A stretch of DNA of 64,000 nucleotides, taken from Triatoma infestans. Lineage: Eukaryota > Arthropoda > Insecta > Hemiptera > Reduviidae. A program made the position numbers and the translations under genes. The stretch covers positions 248,001 to 312,000 of the forward strand of contig JAAEAF010000227.1 of NCBI GenBank assembly GCA_011037195.1, given 5' to 3'. This document shows, one piece after another, positions 1-10,829 of this stretch (positions are counted from its first letter, which is position 1; each line of letters opens with the position of its first letter). Below the pieces are notes generated by a model. It saw only the letters and a list, made by a program, of their open reading frames with translations, was not told the DNA's origin and did not search any database.

Positions 1-374
1 AAGAAGTAGCTTAACCTTTTAAACAAGAACCACTCCAAGTAATTCTCTTCTGTGCATTATACATAAAGAAGAATATTGGAGATTTTACTTTCATTTTTGT
101 AACTATAAAATGATTTTGCTCTTAATTTCATTGTTGCTGTTGATAAACTTAGCATTTTACATTTTTTTTTTTAATTTTTCGTCTCAATCTTACATATCTA
201 TATTAATTTTTTTGAAATGATTTATTAATATTATATCTTTTATTCGAAATCATTTAATTTAGCAAAAATGCTATATATTACTATAATTCTGCTGAGCACC
301 CCTCATGTTAATTTTTTTTTATAGAAAATTAAGAAACATATAATTGACCTCTATCCCGCTTTTTAATTTTACAG
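1..374 (+). other. Intron of the UPF0489-like gene (3' part)
   Basis: AT-rich sequence without an open frame, ending in the acceptor of the exon at 375. A T-run and ATAG at 311-324 could serve as an alternative acceptor but no conserved coding follows it. Nothing else seen. Confidence 0.5.
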
Positions 375-554
375 GAAGACGCAGCTGCGATCTCAAAATT
401 GAATATAGATACAACTAAAGGCCTAATACTGGACATTGATCTGGATTTCTTCAGCACCAGAAATCCATTCAAAGTTCTGTACAAGAATGCTGACCTGTAT
501 GAATCATTGAAGGATATCTACTGTTTTCAGTCACCTGTGTCAACCGAACCTCAA
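375..554 (+). CDS. Internal exon of a UPF0489 (C5orf22-like) gene
   Basis: A 60-codon phase-0 exon, open throughout, preceded by a pyrimidine-rich tract ending in ACAG and followed by the strong donor GTAAGT. It encodes a peptide containing LILDIDLDFFSTRNPF, which matches the signature block of the UPF0489 family (human C5orf22 has a very similar LDIDLDFFS-NPF segment). That match to the family is from memory, not a search. The family has no firmly established biochemical function; the D-x-D-x-D-F-F block is its best conserved segment and suggests a metal-binding or hydrolase-like site, which is inference. The rest of the gene should lie on the + strand on both sides. I could not find the next downstream exon in this window, so the following intron may be long and filled with the transposons listed here, or the other exons are too diverged for me to see. 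This is the only convincing host coding sequence in the window. Confidence 0.82.
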
Positions 555-586
555 GTAAGTGATGCATAATTTTTGTTCACTTAGGT

Positions 587-613
587 AATAATAATAATAA
601 TAATAATAATAAT
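587..613. repeat. (ATA/AAT)n microsatellite
   Basis: Short run of about eight AAT trinucleotides, just downstream of the exon donor. Several SINE/LINE tails in this window also end in AAT repeats, so it may be the tail of a decayed retroposon. Confidence 0.8.
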
Positions 614-1000
614 GACGAAGTGTTTATTTTTAATTCGTGTATACAAAATTTTCTATTTACAATGTTCATTTTCTTTTAACGAAATCACAGGACAATAGTC
701 TGCTGAGTTGTGACATATAAATAATTTTCAATTTAATTTTATAATATAAAACAGAATAAGAATAACACCGCTAAGAACTTAAAAATAATGCTTTCAAAGA
801 GGAAATGAAAAAATAATATAATAACATAATTCAGTTTAGATAAATGACTAATGCAAGTAATATAATAAATGTTTATAAGTAAATTCACATTATACTATGC
901 AAATAATTGTGACTAACTGCTGCGTAGTGTAGCGACAGTTTTATTTTAAACTCCAGATTAAAGAGGCCCTTTACATTAACAAGATGACACCCAGTATTAG

Positions 1001-1927
1001 CCCGTCATTAATCGCTAAGGCAGTCATAACGCCATTGGTCGCATGTAGAATTTCTCTCACATCAAATATTTCACCTGTATGTAAGGTTTAATATATAGAT
1101 ACACACATTTTTAATGTATTTATTTTTTCAACAAAATAAAGATAAAAGTAATATGAATGTTCAATTTAAATCAAGAAACTTGAACTGTAAACAAAAATTT
1201 ATAGAAGAAAATATTTTAAACTAAACAAATGTTCAACCCCTTGCACTGTGTGATTGTGAACATGCCTCACATTGGAACACGGTGTGTGTTGGGCAGATGG
1301 GCTTGAGGCATAAATGACAGCTCTTTTTTGTTTTTTTGTTACTCCTCCTTGGACAAAATGCACAACCCTTCTATAAAAAATTTCTTTTTTGGATGATGTT
1401 GGATCGACATCTTCAATATTCGCTATTCTCTTGATGGACATTTTAAGTTCTGGAGTTAAATCTGGAACAGAATATCTTATAACTAGGTATGGTTTCATTA
1501 ATTCTAATGCTAGAACTTTTAGGTAAACCTTTCTTTCAATTTTTCGGCCCGGTTGGAGAAGTAAATAATTGGCTGTTATTACATCTAGATTGAGCAAAGA
1601 GAAGAAAACAGTCAAAGGCCATCTACAGCTTATACTTTTTCTTTTTACCACGAGAGTGAAAACTTTTTGTATAAAAGAATAAAGATGAAAAGTAACACAA
1701 ATGGTCGCGCGTGAGGGAATATCTCATATTTAGGAACACAATGTTAACTAGACCACGGTCTGTGCCAGCTGAGAAGTGGAGGTTCAACAGCACCATGCGT
1801 GATGTATACAAGAGGTTCTAGAGCTCAGCTAGGACAGGGGATACGACCCTAAGGCAAACAAAAGTATTCCTTCCCTAGCGTCGACGATTTCTGTAAGAGA
1901 AAATCTCATATAGCGACCAATGACGGG
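1001..1927 (-). mobile_element. Internally deleted piggyBac-like transposon
   Basis: The left end begins CCCGTCATT and the right end finishes AATGACGGG, flanked by TTAG on the left and TTAA on the right, which fits the piggyBac target TTAA with one mutated base. The right end has GCGACCAATGACGGG; the left end repeats the same words with a short interruption (CCCGTCATT, then CATTGGTCGC at about 1033). A transposase C-terminus lies between them on the minus strand. At 927 bp it is far shorter than an autonomous piggyBac (about 2-3 kb), so the N-terminal and DDD-catalytic parts are gone. It lies in the intron downstream of the UPF0489 exon. Confidence 0.75.
1233..1651 (-). pseudogene. piggyBac transposase C-terminal fragment, frameshifted
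   Basis: The minus-strand frame carries RWPLTVFFSLLNLDVITANY, matching the conserved piggyBac stretch in which a basic RWP motif precedes a helix ending in N. After about 90 codons a shift near 1351-1372 leads into a second frame with the family's C-terminal cysteine-rich zinc domain: CAFCPRR, then CHLC, PICPTH and CEAC, ending at a stop complementary to 1233-1235. The order C-x2-C, C-x2-C, C-x2-H, C-x2-C is that of the piggyBac CRD, which binds the transposon ends. The catalytic aspartates are absent because the upstream part is deleted, so it cannot encode a working enzyme. The assignment is from motif recognition; the zinc motif together with the TTAA ends makes it fairly secure. Confidence 0.8.
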
Positions 1928-2035
1928 TTAATAGTAAAGAAGAAACTGGAGTGATATTAAATAAATATAGCGCAATATTAAATAAGAATTTAGATACAAA
2001 ACAATACAATAACTAACCCCATCTGTTTCAACAAC

Positions 2036-2905
2036 AAAAAATCTGGTGTGAAACTCTCACACAACTTTCTCTTGCTGCAGTTTACAGAATTATAATTGAC
2101 AAATTTTCTTCAGACTTATCATTTTTACTAAATGTTTATTTGTTTCAATTTTATATCAGTGAGAGATTCTAAACTTAATAACGTGACTTGCTTGAGAAAA
2201 GCATAACTCTCATAACCTCTCCCCTTAGACTTCTTTAAATGAACTTCCTCGGAAAAAAATTTCAAGCAAAACCTATAGTTCCCATATTCACGGTTAGTAT
2301 ATCAAATTTCCAGAAATCCGTCGGTGTTTTTATGGAGAAAAACGAAAAACTTAAAAAAATTGTTCAGTAAAAAAAACCACTTCCGGTCAACCATTTTTTT
2401 CTTCAAACTCGGAATTTTGGCAACATAATTAATTTTAATTAAAATTATTCAGATGATAGAATTGCGCTAGAAATAGCACATTATGAGAGAGAAAACATAA
2501 CCCCCATCCTTCCTCCAAGAGCAACCTTAAATGAATTTTCCTAGAGAAATATTGAAAATAAAAATTACACCTCTTAGTATGTGTAGTTGATATACCAAGT
2601 TTAAAGAAAATCGTTGGAGCTATTTTCGAGAAAATCGCAACAAGTGAAGAAAAAAAACCATTCAGTAAGTGGTACTTCCTCCGATTGAGGAATTTTGACA
2701 GATAATTCGGATCCCATGGTGATACCTTCATAAACGGAATATCAAGTTTGGATTTTATACACACACACACACACACACGCACAGACCATTTTCTAAAAAT
2801 CACTTTTTGGACTCAGGGGACCTCAAAACGTGTATTTCAAGTGAAAATTCGACACATTATAATACTTCCTCTTACTGGGGGAGTAGGAGACAGTAAAAAT
2901 GGATA
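2036..2905 (-). repeat. Family A repeat, near full length, reverse orientation
   Basis: Begins with the family's terminal hairpin (GGTGTGAAACTCTCACAC) and the 12-mer ACTTTCTCTTGC, and ends with the other-end palindrome at 2862-2895. It carries the (CA)n tract at 2759-2779 and the usual internal blocks, for example the reverse of CTCAACCGGAAGT at about 2680. No coding potential; short open frames here are incidental. Confidence 0.8.
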
Positions 2906-2940
2906 TTTTTTACTGAATGGTTTTTATTAACTAAAAATTT

Positions 2941-3728
2941 TGAATTCCTTTGAGAAATTTTTGTCGGTGTTTAACATCAATTTTATTTTGTCCTACTAGA
3001 ATAAACGGCCAAATACAAAATGGCGGACTTACATTTCCATCTAATACTCTTTTGCTTTATTTTTCTACAATGGAATGAAAATTCTGCATTTTTTCTTTAT
3101 AGCTCACATTAATTATATATAAAACAGTAAATATTGTGTTGAAAATAACTTTATTTTTTGCATTTTTTATAAAAAATTTTGGTAGCACAATTTGATAATT
3201 TATAAAATACCTACGAAGGAAAAATTAGTAAAATAATTCTAAACTAGATTTTTCATAGAAATAATTAGCTACAAATAATTAACCAATAACAGTGTAGAAG
3301 TAAAGCTCTGAAATATGGTTGTGGTCAACTTGATAATTCTAAATTTCTGATTGGCCTAACATAACAGCCATATTTCTTACTTTCTCTTCCACACTGATTG
3401 GCTAATTATTTCTATGAAAAATCTAGTTTAGAATTATTTTTAGTAATTTTCCCATCGTAGATATTTTATAAATTATCAAATTGTGCAATAAAAATTTTTT
3501 ATAAAAGGCATATAAAATATCAAGTTATTTCTAACATAATATTTGCTGTTTTATAAAATCAATGTGACCTATAAAGAAAAATTCAGAATTTTCATTCGGT
3601 AGTTGAAAAAGGAAGCAAAAGAGAATTAGGCAGAAATGTAAGTCCACCATTTGTATTTGACCGTTTATACTAATAGAACAAAATAAAATTGATTTTAAAC
3701 GCCCATAAAAATTTCTCCAATGAATTCA
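2941..3728. mobile_element. Fold-back element with about 370-bp inverted arms
   Basis: Left arm 2941-3322 starts TGAATTC-CTTTGAGAAATTTTT; right arm 3366-3728 is its imperfect reverse complement and ends in AATTTCTCCAATGAATTCA. The loop is about 43 bp. Both arms carry the matching words AAACGGCCAAATAC and GTATTTGACCGTTT, and AAATCTAGTTTAGAATTATT in inverse. No coding sequence. A fold-back or long-TIR MITE; I could not define a clean target duplication. Arms differ by scattered substitutions, so it is older than the hairpins at 19.4 and 40.2 kb. Confidence 0.7.
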
Positions 3729-3856
3729 TAATATTCAGTTGAAAAACTTTGGTTAGACCTGGAGTTTTTAGCTATTCATTATATTGTCCTTAATTTTATA
3801 TATGTGGCGCATCCACAAATTATTGAAAAAGTACTATAAAGACGGTAAACACATTT

Positions 3857-4043
3857 ACTTTCTCTTGCTCCTACGTATGAGCCAATCAAAATCTAGTTTC
3901 TTGCGACAACATTAAAACGGAATGGAACTAATTATTAGTACAATTAAACAAATACATTAAATAAGAAGAAGCCTAGAGTTCCAAAATCTAGAGACTATGT
4001 AAACTGGAGTAAGAGAAAGTCATGTGAGTGTTTCACATCAGAT
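3857..4043 (+). repeat. Family A, internally deleted copy
   Basis: Starts TTTACTTTCTCTTGCTCC and finishes GTAAGAGAAAGTCATGTGAG plus the TTTCACATCAGA hairpin, with only about 130 bp of unrelated or decayed sequence between. It shows that both ends are retained in a deleted copy, as expected for ends recognised by a transposition machinery. Confidence 0.65.
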
Positions 4044-4561
4044 TTCTCCTAATTATATCCTGTGTTAAAAGTTTGCAAATTCTATTATTACCAACCAGTA
4101 ACATTTGTTGAATATATTTGAAATGTAATTGGAATGTACAGAGGTAGGGTGGATCCATTCCAGTTTCCAGATACATTACACAATATGCTATAAATTGATG
4201 AAGCGATAACCATCTTTTTTACATCTTTAGAGAAAGAGCTTTTTCTCTTGCATATTGTCGCATAAATCCCAACACTCACGCAGCGTAACTATGATCGCTC
4301 GCTCTACTGACAGAGTGATTCCCATAGGTATTTTAAGGAAACATTTTTTTAAGTTATCCTATCTACTCTTGTGGATATCCATAAGATTGCCTAGGACAAC
4401 GGAATAAATTTGAAATCAAACAGCTAAATAAACCTCAAGTGAAGTGTTCACTTAAAATAGATTTATTTCCAATTTATGGATTTTTCTTGATGACAGTAAT
4501 TAATAGATACTAATTTTTCTTTATTTATGTAACGTTATGGCTACTGATTGCAAATCAGTTT

Positions 4562-5545
4562 TTTACTTTCTCTTACTCCTAGTAAGAGAAAGTATTGTAA
4601 TCGTGCCAAATTTTCGGTATCGAGTTTTCTTCGGAAAACCGTTTTGAGGTCCCCTGAGTCCAAAAAGTGGTTTTTAGCAAACGGTTTATATACATATGAA
4701 ACGGTGTGTATGTATACATGTAAATATCATAGCTCAAAAACGAAAAATCGTAGAAAGTTCAAACTTGATAATCCATTTAGTTATCACCATGGGATCCGAT
4801 AGTAGGTCAGCGGTCGAAATTCCTCAACCGGAAGTACCACTTTACTTAGTGATTTTTTACTTTCTGGCTCTGACGATTTTCTTCAAACTTGTAATGTCAA
4901 TAACAAGAACAAAGATCTAAAACTTTTATTTAAAACATTTCTCTAGTAAAATTCATTTAAGGGCACTTTTGGGGGAGGGGTGGGGTCAGGTTTCCCTCTA
5001 AAGTGCTATTTCAGTTTACTATACAATTTTTTCATCTAAATAATATTAATTAGAATTAAATGTGTTGGTGAAATTCTGAGTTTAAAAAATTCGGATGACG
5101 GAAGTGCGTTTTTACTGAGATGTATTTTTCAGTTTTCTGGTATTTTCTCGAAAACGGCTCCAACGATTTTCTTTAAACAAGGAATGTGAACTACACATAT
5201 AAAGAGCTGTAACTTTTATTTGAAACATTTCTCCTGGTGAAGTCATTTAAGGGGGCTTTTGGGGAAGGGGTAGGGTTATGTTTTTCTCTAAAGTGCTATC
5301 ATAGTTGATTATACAATTCTGTCATCCAAGCAGAATAATTTAGAAATAAATAGATGGCCAGAATTCCGAGTTACAAGAAAATGAGTAAATCGGAAGTGCG
5401 CTTTTACTGAACAGTTTTTTTTTAGTTTTCGACTAACTGCAAGCATTCCATCAACTTTGGTACACAAACTTTAAAATTAGTCAATTACAATTTCGAAAAC
5501 TGGTGTAAGAGAAAGTTGTGTGAGTGTTTCACACCATATTTTTTT
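4562..5545 (+). repeat. Family A, longest copy, with duplicated internal module
   Basis: Starts with the palindrome ACTTTCTCTTAC-TCCTA-GTAAGAGAAAGT and ends GTAAGAGAAAGT followed by the hairpin GTGTGAGTGTTTCACAC. A module of about 285 bp occurs twice in tandem (about 4853-5128 and 5139-5413): each has GATTTTCT, CACATATAAAGAGCTGTAAC or its diverged equivalent, TTTTATTTGAAACATTTCTC, GGGG-rich, CTCTAAAGTGCTAT and GGAAGTGCGTTTTTACTGA blocks in that order. The GT tract at about 4700 has decayed. Confidence 0.85.
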
Positions 5546-6829
5546 TTAAAAATAATTTACTGTTCACAGTATACAGCTTTTGCTTCTTTAAGGATTCATT
5601 ATCACAAATATAAAATTTTCTCTTATTTTGGTGCTACTTTGGTTAATGTTTGGTGTTAGTTTCTTTATGCTCTATTTGTCTATCAGTAGTTTATCTCAGT
5701 TGTACTATTTCTCTTATACATTGTCTTTACTCCCAACACTGCTTAAGCGGTAAACTGGGGGAATGATTATGATGATGACACTGTCTTAAACATTATCTTC
5801 AAGAATGACGAATACAGATGTTATAATTCGCTAAATTCATTGTACTCTAGGAATGACGAATGTTTGACCAAACTTCAACAAAATCAATCAATTTTTTTTT
5901 TGAGTATTGTCTAGTAAATAAATAATTCAGAAACAATAATTGCCGCTAAACCTGCTTTTTTATATATATATGTCTGTTTCTAATGGTGAATAAGTGTGCC
6001 TATTATACCGAACTGATAATATACAATCATTTTGTGTTGAAACAGTATTTTATTGTAAGTTAAATTAAGTCACCATATAACAAAAATACCTCTCTTTCAT
6101 TTGAACATTCCATTATTAGTAACAAAATGATTAGCAGAAAAGGCAATATCAATCTAGAATAATTATATGTGCCTTCTAATGAAACAGCTTTTCCACATTT
6201 ATCATTCATAATTTTTTTAGGGTTAATTATAACGATATCCTCAAGGAAAAAGATTTATTCCAAAGTTGTATAAAAAACAAAATAAAATGAGAAATACTAA
6301 GACGTGTCTTAACCTTTTTTTTTTTTTTACCGCATTAAAATATAATAATCTAAATTAGTGTTATACTCACATCTTTTTATTTATCTACTTATTAGCTCAT
6401 AATAATGACTGTTTTCACTAACGCTATCTATGAGTGAAAATGTGATAAGTTAGTACTCAGAATACCACGGCGAAGTCAGGTTGTCCAGTTGTATACAATA
6501 AACAGTATTACAATCAACAGTATCAAGTTTTTATTCATTGGTTGTACAATTAACTTGGTCTTCCGAAAATACTGTCTTCAAGACACAACAATACATAAAA
6601 TTATCCAGCTGTATTAAATAAAACACATAATTTATCTATTTTTTTATATCATCCCCTAATATATCTTTATATTTGTCCTAGTTTTCTATGATTTGGTTTT
6701 AATGTAGTATAAATAGTTATTTATGAAACGGTGAGTATAAAGTAATGCTTTTTTTACACTTGAGTTCAGCTATTGACCACAAGGTCGAAGGGAGAGTGCA
6801 AAGAAAACTCTACTGAATATTAATTTTAA
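5546..6829. other. Unassigned AT-rich sequence
   Basis: No gene, splice-bounded open frame, TIR or tRNA-like box recognised. It contains homopolymer T runs (for example 6316-6329) and a short TA run at about 5962-5970. Confidence 0.4.
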
Positions 6830-6875
6830 TTTTAAGAAAGTCGTGCGAATGTGTCACCCCAAATTTCTTCTTCTC
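6830..6875 (+). repeat. Family A 3'-end fragment
   Basis: AAGAAAGTCGTGCGAATGTG followed by TCACCCCAAATTT resembles the family A terminal hairpin with several substitutions. Only the last 45 bp are visible. Confidence 0.45.
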
Positions 6876-7016
6876 ATGTCAGTTCTTTGCCCCTTTACTT
6901 ATTGATAGGCGCTCATAATATTTTCTAGTTGATTCTGATGCGATCAATTTCAGTTCATAAGAAAAATCAATAATCAATATAAATCTAATTGCATCACTTT
7001 TTTAAATCTATTTCTT

Positions 7017-7101
7017 TTTTTTTTTCATCAACTATTTATTGAAATATTTATTACACCTCTTCAATTGTTATAAAATGAACTTAACGTAGAAAAAGAAAAT
7101 A
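7017..7101. repeat. 80-bp direct repeat, copy 1
   Basis: About 80 bp essentially identical to 9697-9781: both run from TTTTTTCATCAACTATTT through CACCTCTTCAATTGTTATAA to ACGTAGAAAAAGAAAATA, then diverge at once on both sides. Not part of family A or any SINE here. Could be two copies of a short element, or the recently copied end of a larger one. Confidence 0.75.
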
Positions 7102-7439
7102 CAAATGTGTGAACTAGTGTTAATTTTTTGTTTTCTCTTGATCCACTAAATCAACTGTTAATATTTGCAAAATATAACCACTAACTAAAATAAATGAACT
7201 CCTATATAGAAGAAACTATAGATAGTGATTGTTCATTGGCTCATTATTAATCACCTGTCTCATTTTGATTGGCGCTACAGGCTGCACACGTACTACGCCT
7301 GTATTAGAGTGTCTGTATGCCTAGGTCTCTTCTGCCTGAGAGATACACTGTTTTGCATTCAGCATACTAAACTTGTGTAAATATATATATTATATATATA
7401 TCTTATATAACTACAGGTATATAGCTAGTTATTTTGTCT

Positions 7440-7515
7440 TGATGATGCATACCACCGCCCTCACCACCACCACGTCTCTTTTCCTCCTCCTCCTTCTTCT
7501 TCATCTTTTTTAAAC
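7440..7515. repeat. Pyrimidine-rich low-complexity tract
   Basis: Runs of CACCACC and TCCTCCTCCTTCTTCTTC. Simple sequence with no coding support. Confidence 0.6.
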
Positions 7516-8441
7516 AAAGATATTCGCACGTGTGTCATGACTGTGTTTGTGTGCGTATTTGAACAGTGAAGAATGTGTTGCGTGGGTTGACTTTTGATTT
7601 GTTTTCATTATTTAATAATATTGTTTTGCACAGCCATCTCTCACTCTCTCTAGTTTATTGCAATTTATTACAATAACCAATCATCTCTGTCCATTATAAC
7701 AAGTTTTAATTCATCTCTACTGTCTACTTGTTTTTTGTTATAACTATATGCAAAAAATTAGAATTAATGATCTTATTGGGTCGTTGGTTGGAGGTTGGAG
7801 GCACAATCTGACGCCGCAGTTACTAGTAGGTTGACGAATGCGATGGCTTATCTTTTTTTTTTATTGTTTCTTCGTATCGGTTTCGAATGTTAGCCCCATT
7901 GTCCTTTAGCCTTGTAGAAGAGAGTTCTACTTCACTGAAAAATCGTGAAAGATCGTGTACATTAAATGTAATATAATAATCAATAATAAATTCAAAACCT
8001 CAAAGATTTTTTACATTTTCAAATATAGTAAAATCATCTTTCTTTTGTACACTTCCTTTTTGGATAAATCATGAAATTATGCTTCTTAGCATTACAAATA
8101 TATGCATACATATTATGTATAAAAAAGAATTGGCCCACAGTAAATACCATTGCAAGCTAGAAGATCTATGTGCCTTCCTCGTGAGTCACTGATTGTACAT
8201 TGTGTACAGTTGCCTATAAATATGCAGGATATGCAAATGAAAGTAGATCAGTTGTATTTGTCCATAAACGGACTAAGTTTTTTTAAAGTTTTAGTATAAT
8301 TACCTTTCCAGGTTTTGTATATAGTGTGTTAGTTTTGGGCCATCAATCTAAGATATTGTTTGTATGGGATATCCGCAAGGTTGTACATATTGTAATGGAA
8401 ACAAGGCAGCCAATTAGTCACTCACAATTTACTGGACTCAA

Positions 8442-8600
8442 TTGTTTCAATAAGAGCAGCAGCAAATGCCACCATTGAGCCTCCAACGCATGTCAACTAG
8501 GCATTACCTTTCCTGTCGCGCCCACTACAATATATTAGCGAATAATAGCTTCAACTTCAACAGCCAGTCTCTTCCTGGCAGTAGCTGGTTTAAAGGTGCA
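8442..8600 (+). repeat. Family B repeat, copy 1
   Basis: Shares TTTCAATA-AGCAGCAAATG, CCACCATTGAGCCTCCAACG, CTGTCGCGCCCACTACAATA and TTAGCGAATAATAGCTTC with the copies at 8744-8860 and, reversed, 61384-61692. It has diverged by substitutions. The reverse strand in the best copy has a short open stretch, but frames here are broken. Confidence 0.6.
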
Positions 8601-8743
8601 ATCTAGGCGTTAACAATCAGTTACCAGACAAACGTTGAAGAGAACAGTCACCAAGCCTCCAATCTAGCTTTCAGGTAAATCGCTTTTTAGACGACTTTGA
8701 TGTAATGGAAAGGAGGTAGCAAATTCACCACATGCATATGCTG

Positions 8744-8860
8744 CAGTCATTAGTTTCAATTTCAGCCTCAGCAAATGCCACCATTAAACCTCTAACTCAT
8801 ATCATCAAAGCATTACTTCCTCTGTCACGCCAAACTCTCCTTAGAAGCTGTTCTAGAAGA
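8744..8860 (+). repeat. Family B repeat, copy 2
   Basis: Direct repeat of the preceding copy about 300 bp away: GCAAATGCCACCATTAAACC and TTACTTCCTCTGTCACGCC are recognisable, after which homology stops. The pair may be a local tandem duplication. Confidence 0.55.
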
Positions 8861-9044
8861 AGGAGAAACTGGGAAAAAACTACAAAGTCTGAGAGCTTTA
8901 CAGTCAGAAGTTTTGTAGATTTTGAATAATATGAGAATTTAGTAGAGATCGCAATTTATCTTGTAACCCAAAGGACAGTCCTTTATTATCATAATATGAT
9001 CTGAGTAAATTTTGGTTGAATTCCCCAACTGTTGACAAGATGAA

Positions 9045-9475
9045 ATATTATGACTGTTCCAATTTTTTTAAATTGTACTATCACCGGAAAACGTAATTTG
9101 AGGTCTCCAAAGGCCGCATTAATTAAAAATGAAAATCACAGTAGCTCAAATCTGTTTGGGCATCGCCGTACAATTTACCGTTATATATTTTCCAGTTCTT
9201 TGGGAAACAGTTTCCTCGAAAACAGCTCCAACGATTTTCTTTAATATATTTAGGTTCACACTTCTTTATTTGAAACATTTTTTTATAGGTAATTGATTTT
9301 ATAGGGATTTTTGGGACATGGGTGATCTTAGGTTTCTCTCTAGTGTGCCTTTTCTACGTATTATACGCTTTGACCATCTATGTTCATTATGTTGCTAAAA
9401 TTCCAAATGGTTCAGGTTTCAATTTCGCTTTGAGTTATTCAGTAAAGCTAGATTATTTTTTCGACTAGACTATTG
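9045..9475 (+). repeat. Family A, decayed copy
   Basis: Contains CACCGGAAAACGTAATTTGAG, the GCTCCAACGATTTTCTTTAA block, TTTATTTGAAACATTTTTTT and AAAATTCCAAATGG in family order. Both ends are missing. Confidence 0.6.
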
Positions 9476-9696
9476 TTGCATTCAAGTCAATTTAATCTTT
9501 GGCTGCCTATGAAGATGGAAAACTTCGAAATTCACAGCTCCACAGCTTTACATTTTGCCTCAGTTGTATACAGTTTCTAATTTCAGAGGGCAATATCCCA
9601 ATACGGGACCAGAGTTATACAAAAACGTAACAATATCTTAGGGTCACTGAAATCTCTGTCATTGCCCGAAAATTAACCCGAATATTTTGATATCTA

Positions 9697-9781
9697 TATT
9701 TTTTCATCAACTATTTATTGAAATATTTATTACACCTCTTCAATTGTTATAAAATGAACTTAACGTAGAAAAAGAAAATAA
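9697..9781. repeat. 80-bp direct repeat, copy 2
   Basis: Second copy of the block at 7017-7101, same orientation, 2.68 kb away. Confidence 0.75.
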
Positions 9782-9799
9782 AAATATCCAAAAATCTAT

Positions 9800-10560
9800 T
9801 TCCAAATTGAAACAACATGATTAACAAAAGATACCAATGGCCCTCGCCGGTGGAAATGGACAAGCCACTTTTTCCGGGGGTACCTGCGGTAATCCCTGCC
9901 AAAAAAGAAACAAGGAACAACAACTGACGCGTAAATTTATATAACACAAACACTGGGATGCACAGATAGTTGATGTGTGCAGTTACTTTGGTTTAGAGTT
10001 GTGGTAATTTTATTTGATGATTAGATTTAGAGAATTGAATTACATTGTCGATTTTATTGGTATATTAATTAAAATAAAAGATACTGCAAAGACCTTATAG
10101 CTGAGAGAAAGAGAAAAGGTAGCGTAAGACTAATAGATGATGACTTCTTCAGGGTTGAAGATACTATAATTTTCAGTAGAAAACTCCCTGGCTTTTATGG
10201 TATTCGAACCTACCCCTTCCTTAGTTATGCTGGGATTAATTAGGCGGGTCTTGATTCCTCAAGAATATAATGTTGAAGCAGTTGTGTAGGAATGTATTGC
10301 TACGATCTCTTAAGTGATGTATTTGCGGTTGTCTGTACTGTACTGTACTGTAGATGGACGGTACTGTGACTGAATGTCCGTCACATTAGCGAAACCATAA
10401 GCAAACTCTGGTCCACCATTACAGGCACTCACTAACAATTGCACGTACACTTTACAGTTGACTGCTTACCGTGTATAAACAGGTTGCACTGTTAGTGTAG
10501 GCTATATAGCCTCACGTTCTACAAACATCCAACTACCAAGAAGTATAAATATTGTAAACA
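9800..10560. other. Unassigned sequence
   Basis: No gene recognised. A short TGTAC-type repeat lies at 10335-10352. Confidence 0.4.
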
Positions 10561-10566
10561 TATAAA

Positions 10567-10820
10567 CAGGGAGGGGATTTGCTCAATGGTAGCGTGCTAG
10601 ACTCCCACGCGGAGGTCTCGGTTTTGAATCCAGTAGGGCTGCCCTTAGATTTTCTCTTTGAGGCGCCTCTATTAGCCCGCTTAATGACCAGCGGGCAGTG
10701 TTGTCCCACTAGAGAACATTGTCTGGATACCGGCAGTGCACTGAGAAGGCTCAGGGGGAGGCAATAGATCTTTTAAGCTGCAAAGCACTATCCCCTAGTC
10801 TAAAAAAAAAACAAAAAAAA
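10567..10820 (+). mobile_element. tRNA-derived SINE (SINE family 1), complete
   Basis: The head has a polymerase III A-box-like GCTCAATGGTAGCGTGCTAG and a B box GGTTTTGAATCC at 10620 (one extra T). The tRNA-unrelated body has CAGTGTTGTCCCACTAGAGA, CCGGCAGTGCACTGAGAAGG, and an A-rich tail at 10801-10820. The same body appears at 31574, 32172 (reversed), 34424 (reversed), 44398, 54633 (reversed head) and 56724. It is non-coding and would depend on a LINE for retroposition. Confidence 0.85.
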
Positions 10821-10829
10821 TATCAAATA

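Noticed and set aside
10579..10767. Plus-strand open frame at 10579
   Set aside because: It lies entirely within a tRNA-derived SINE.
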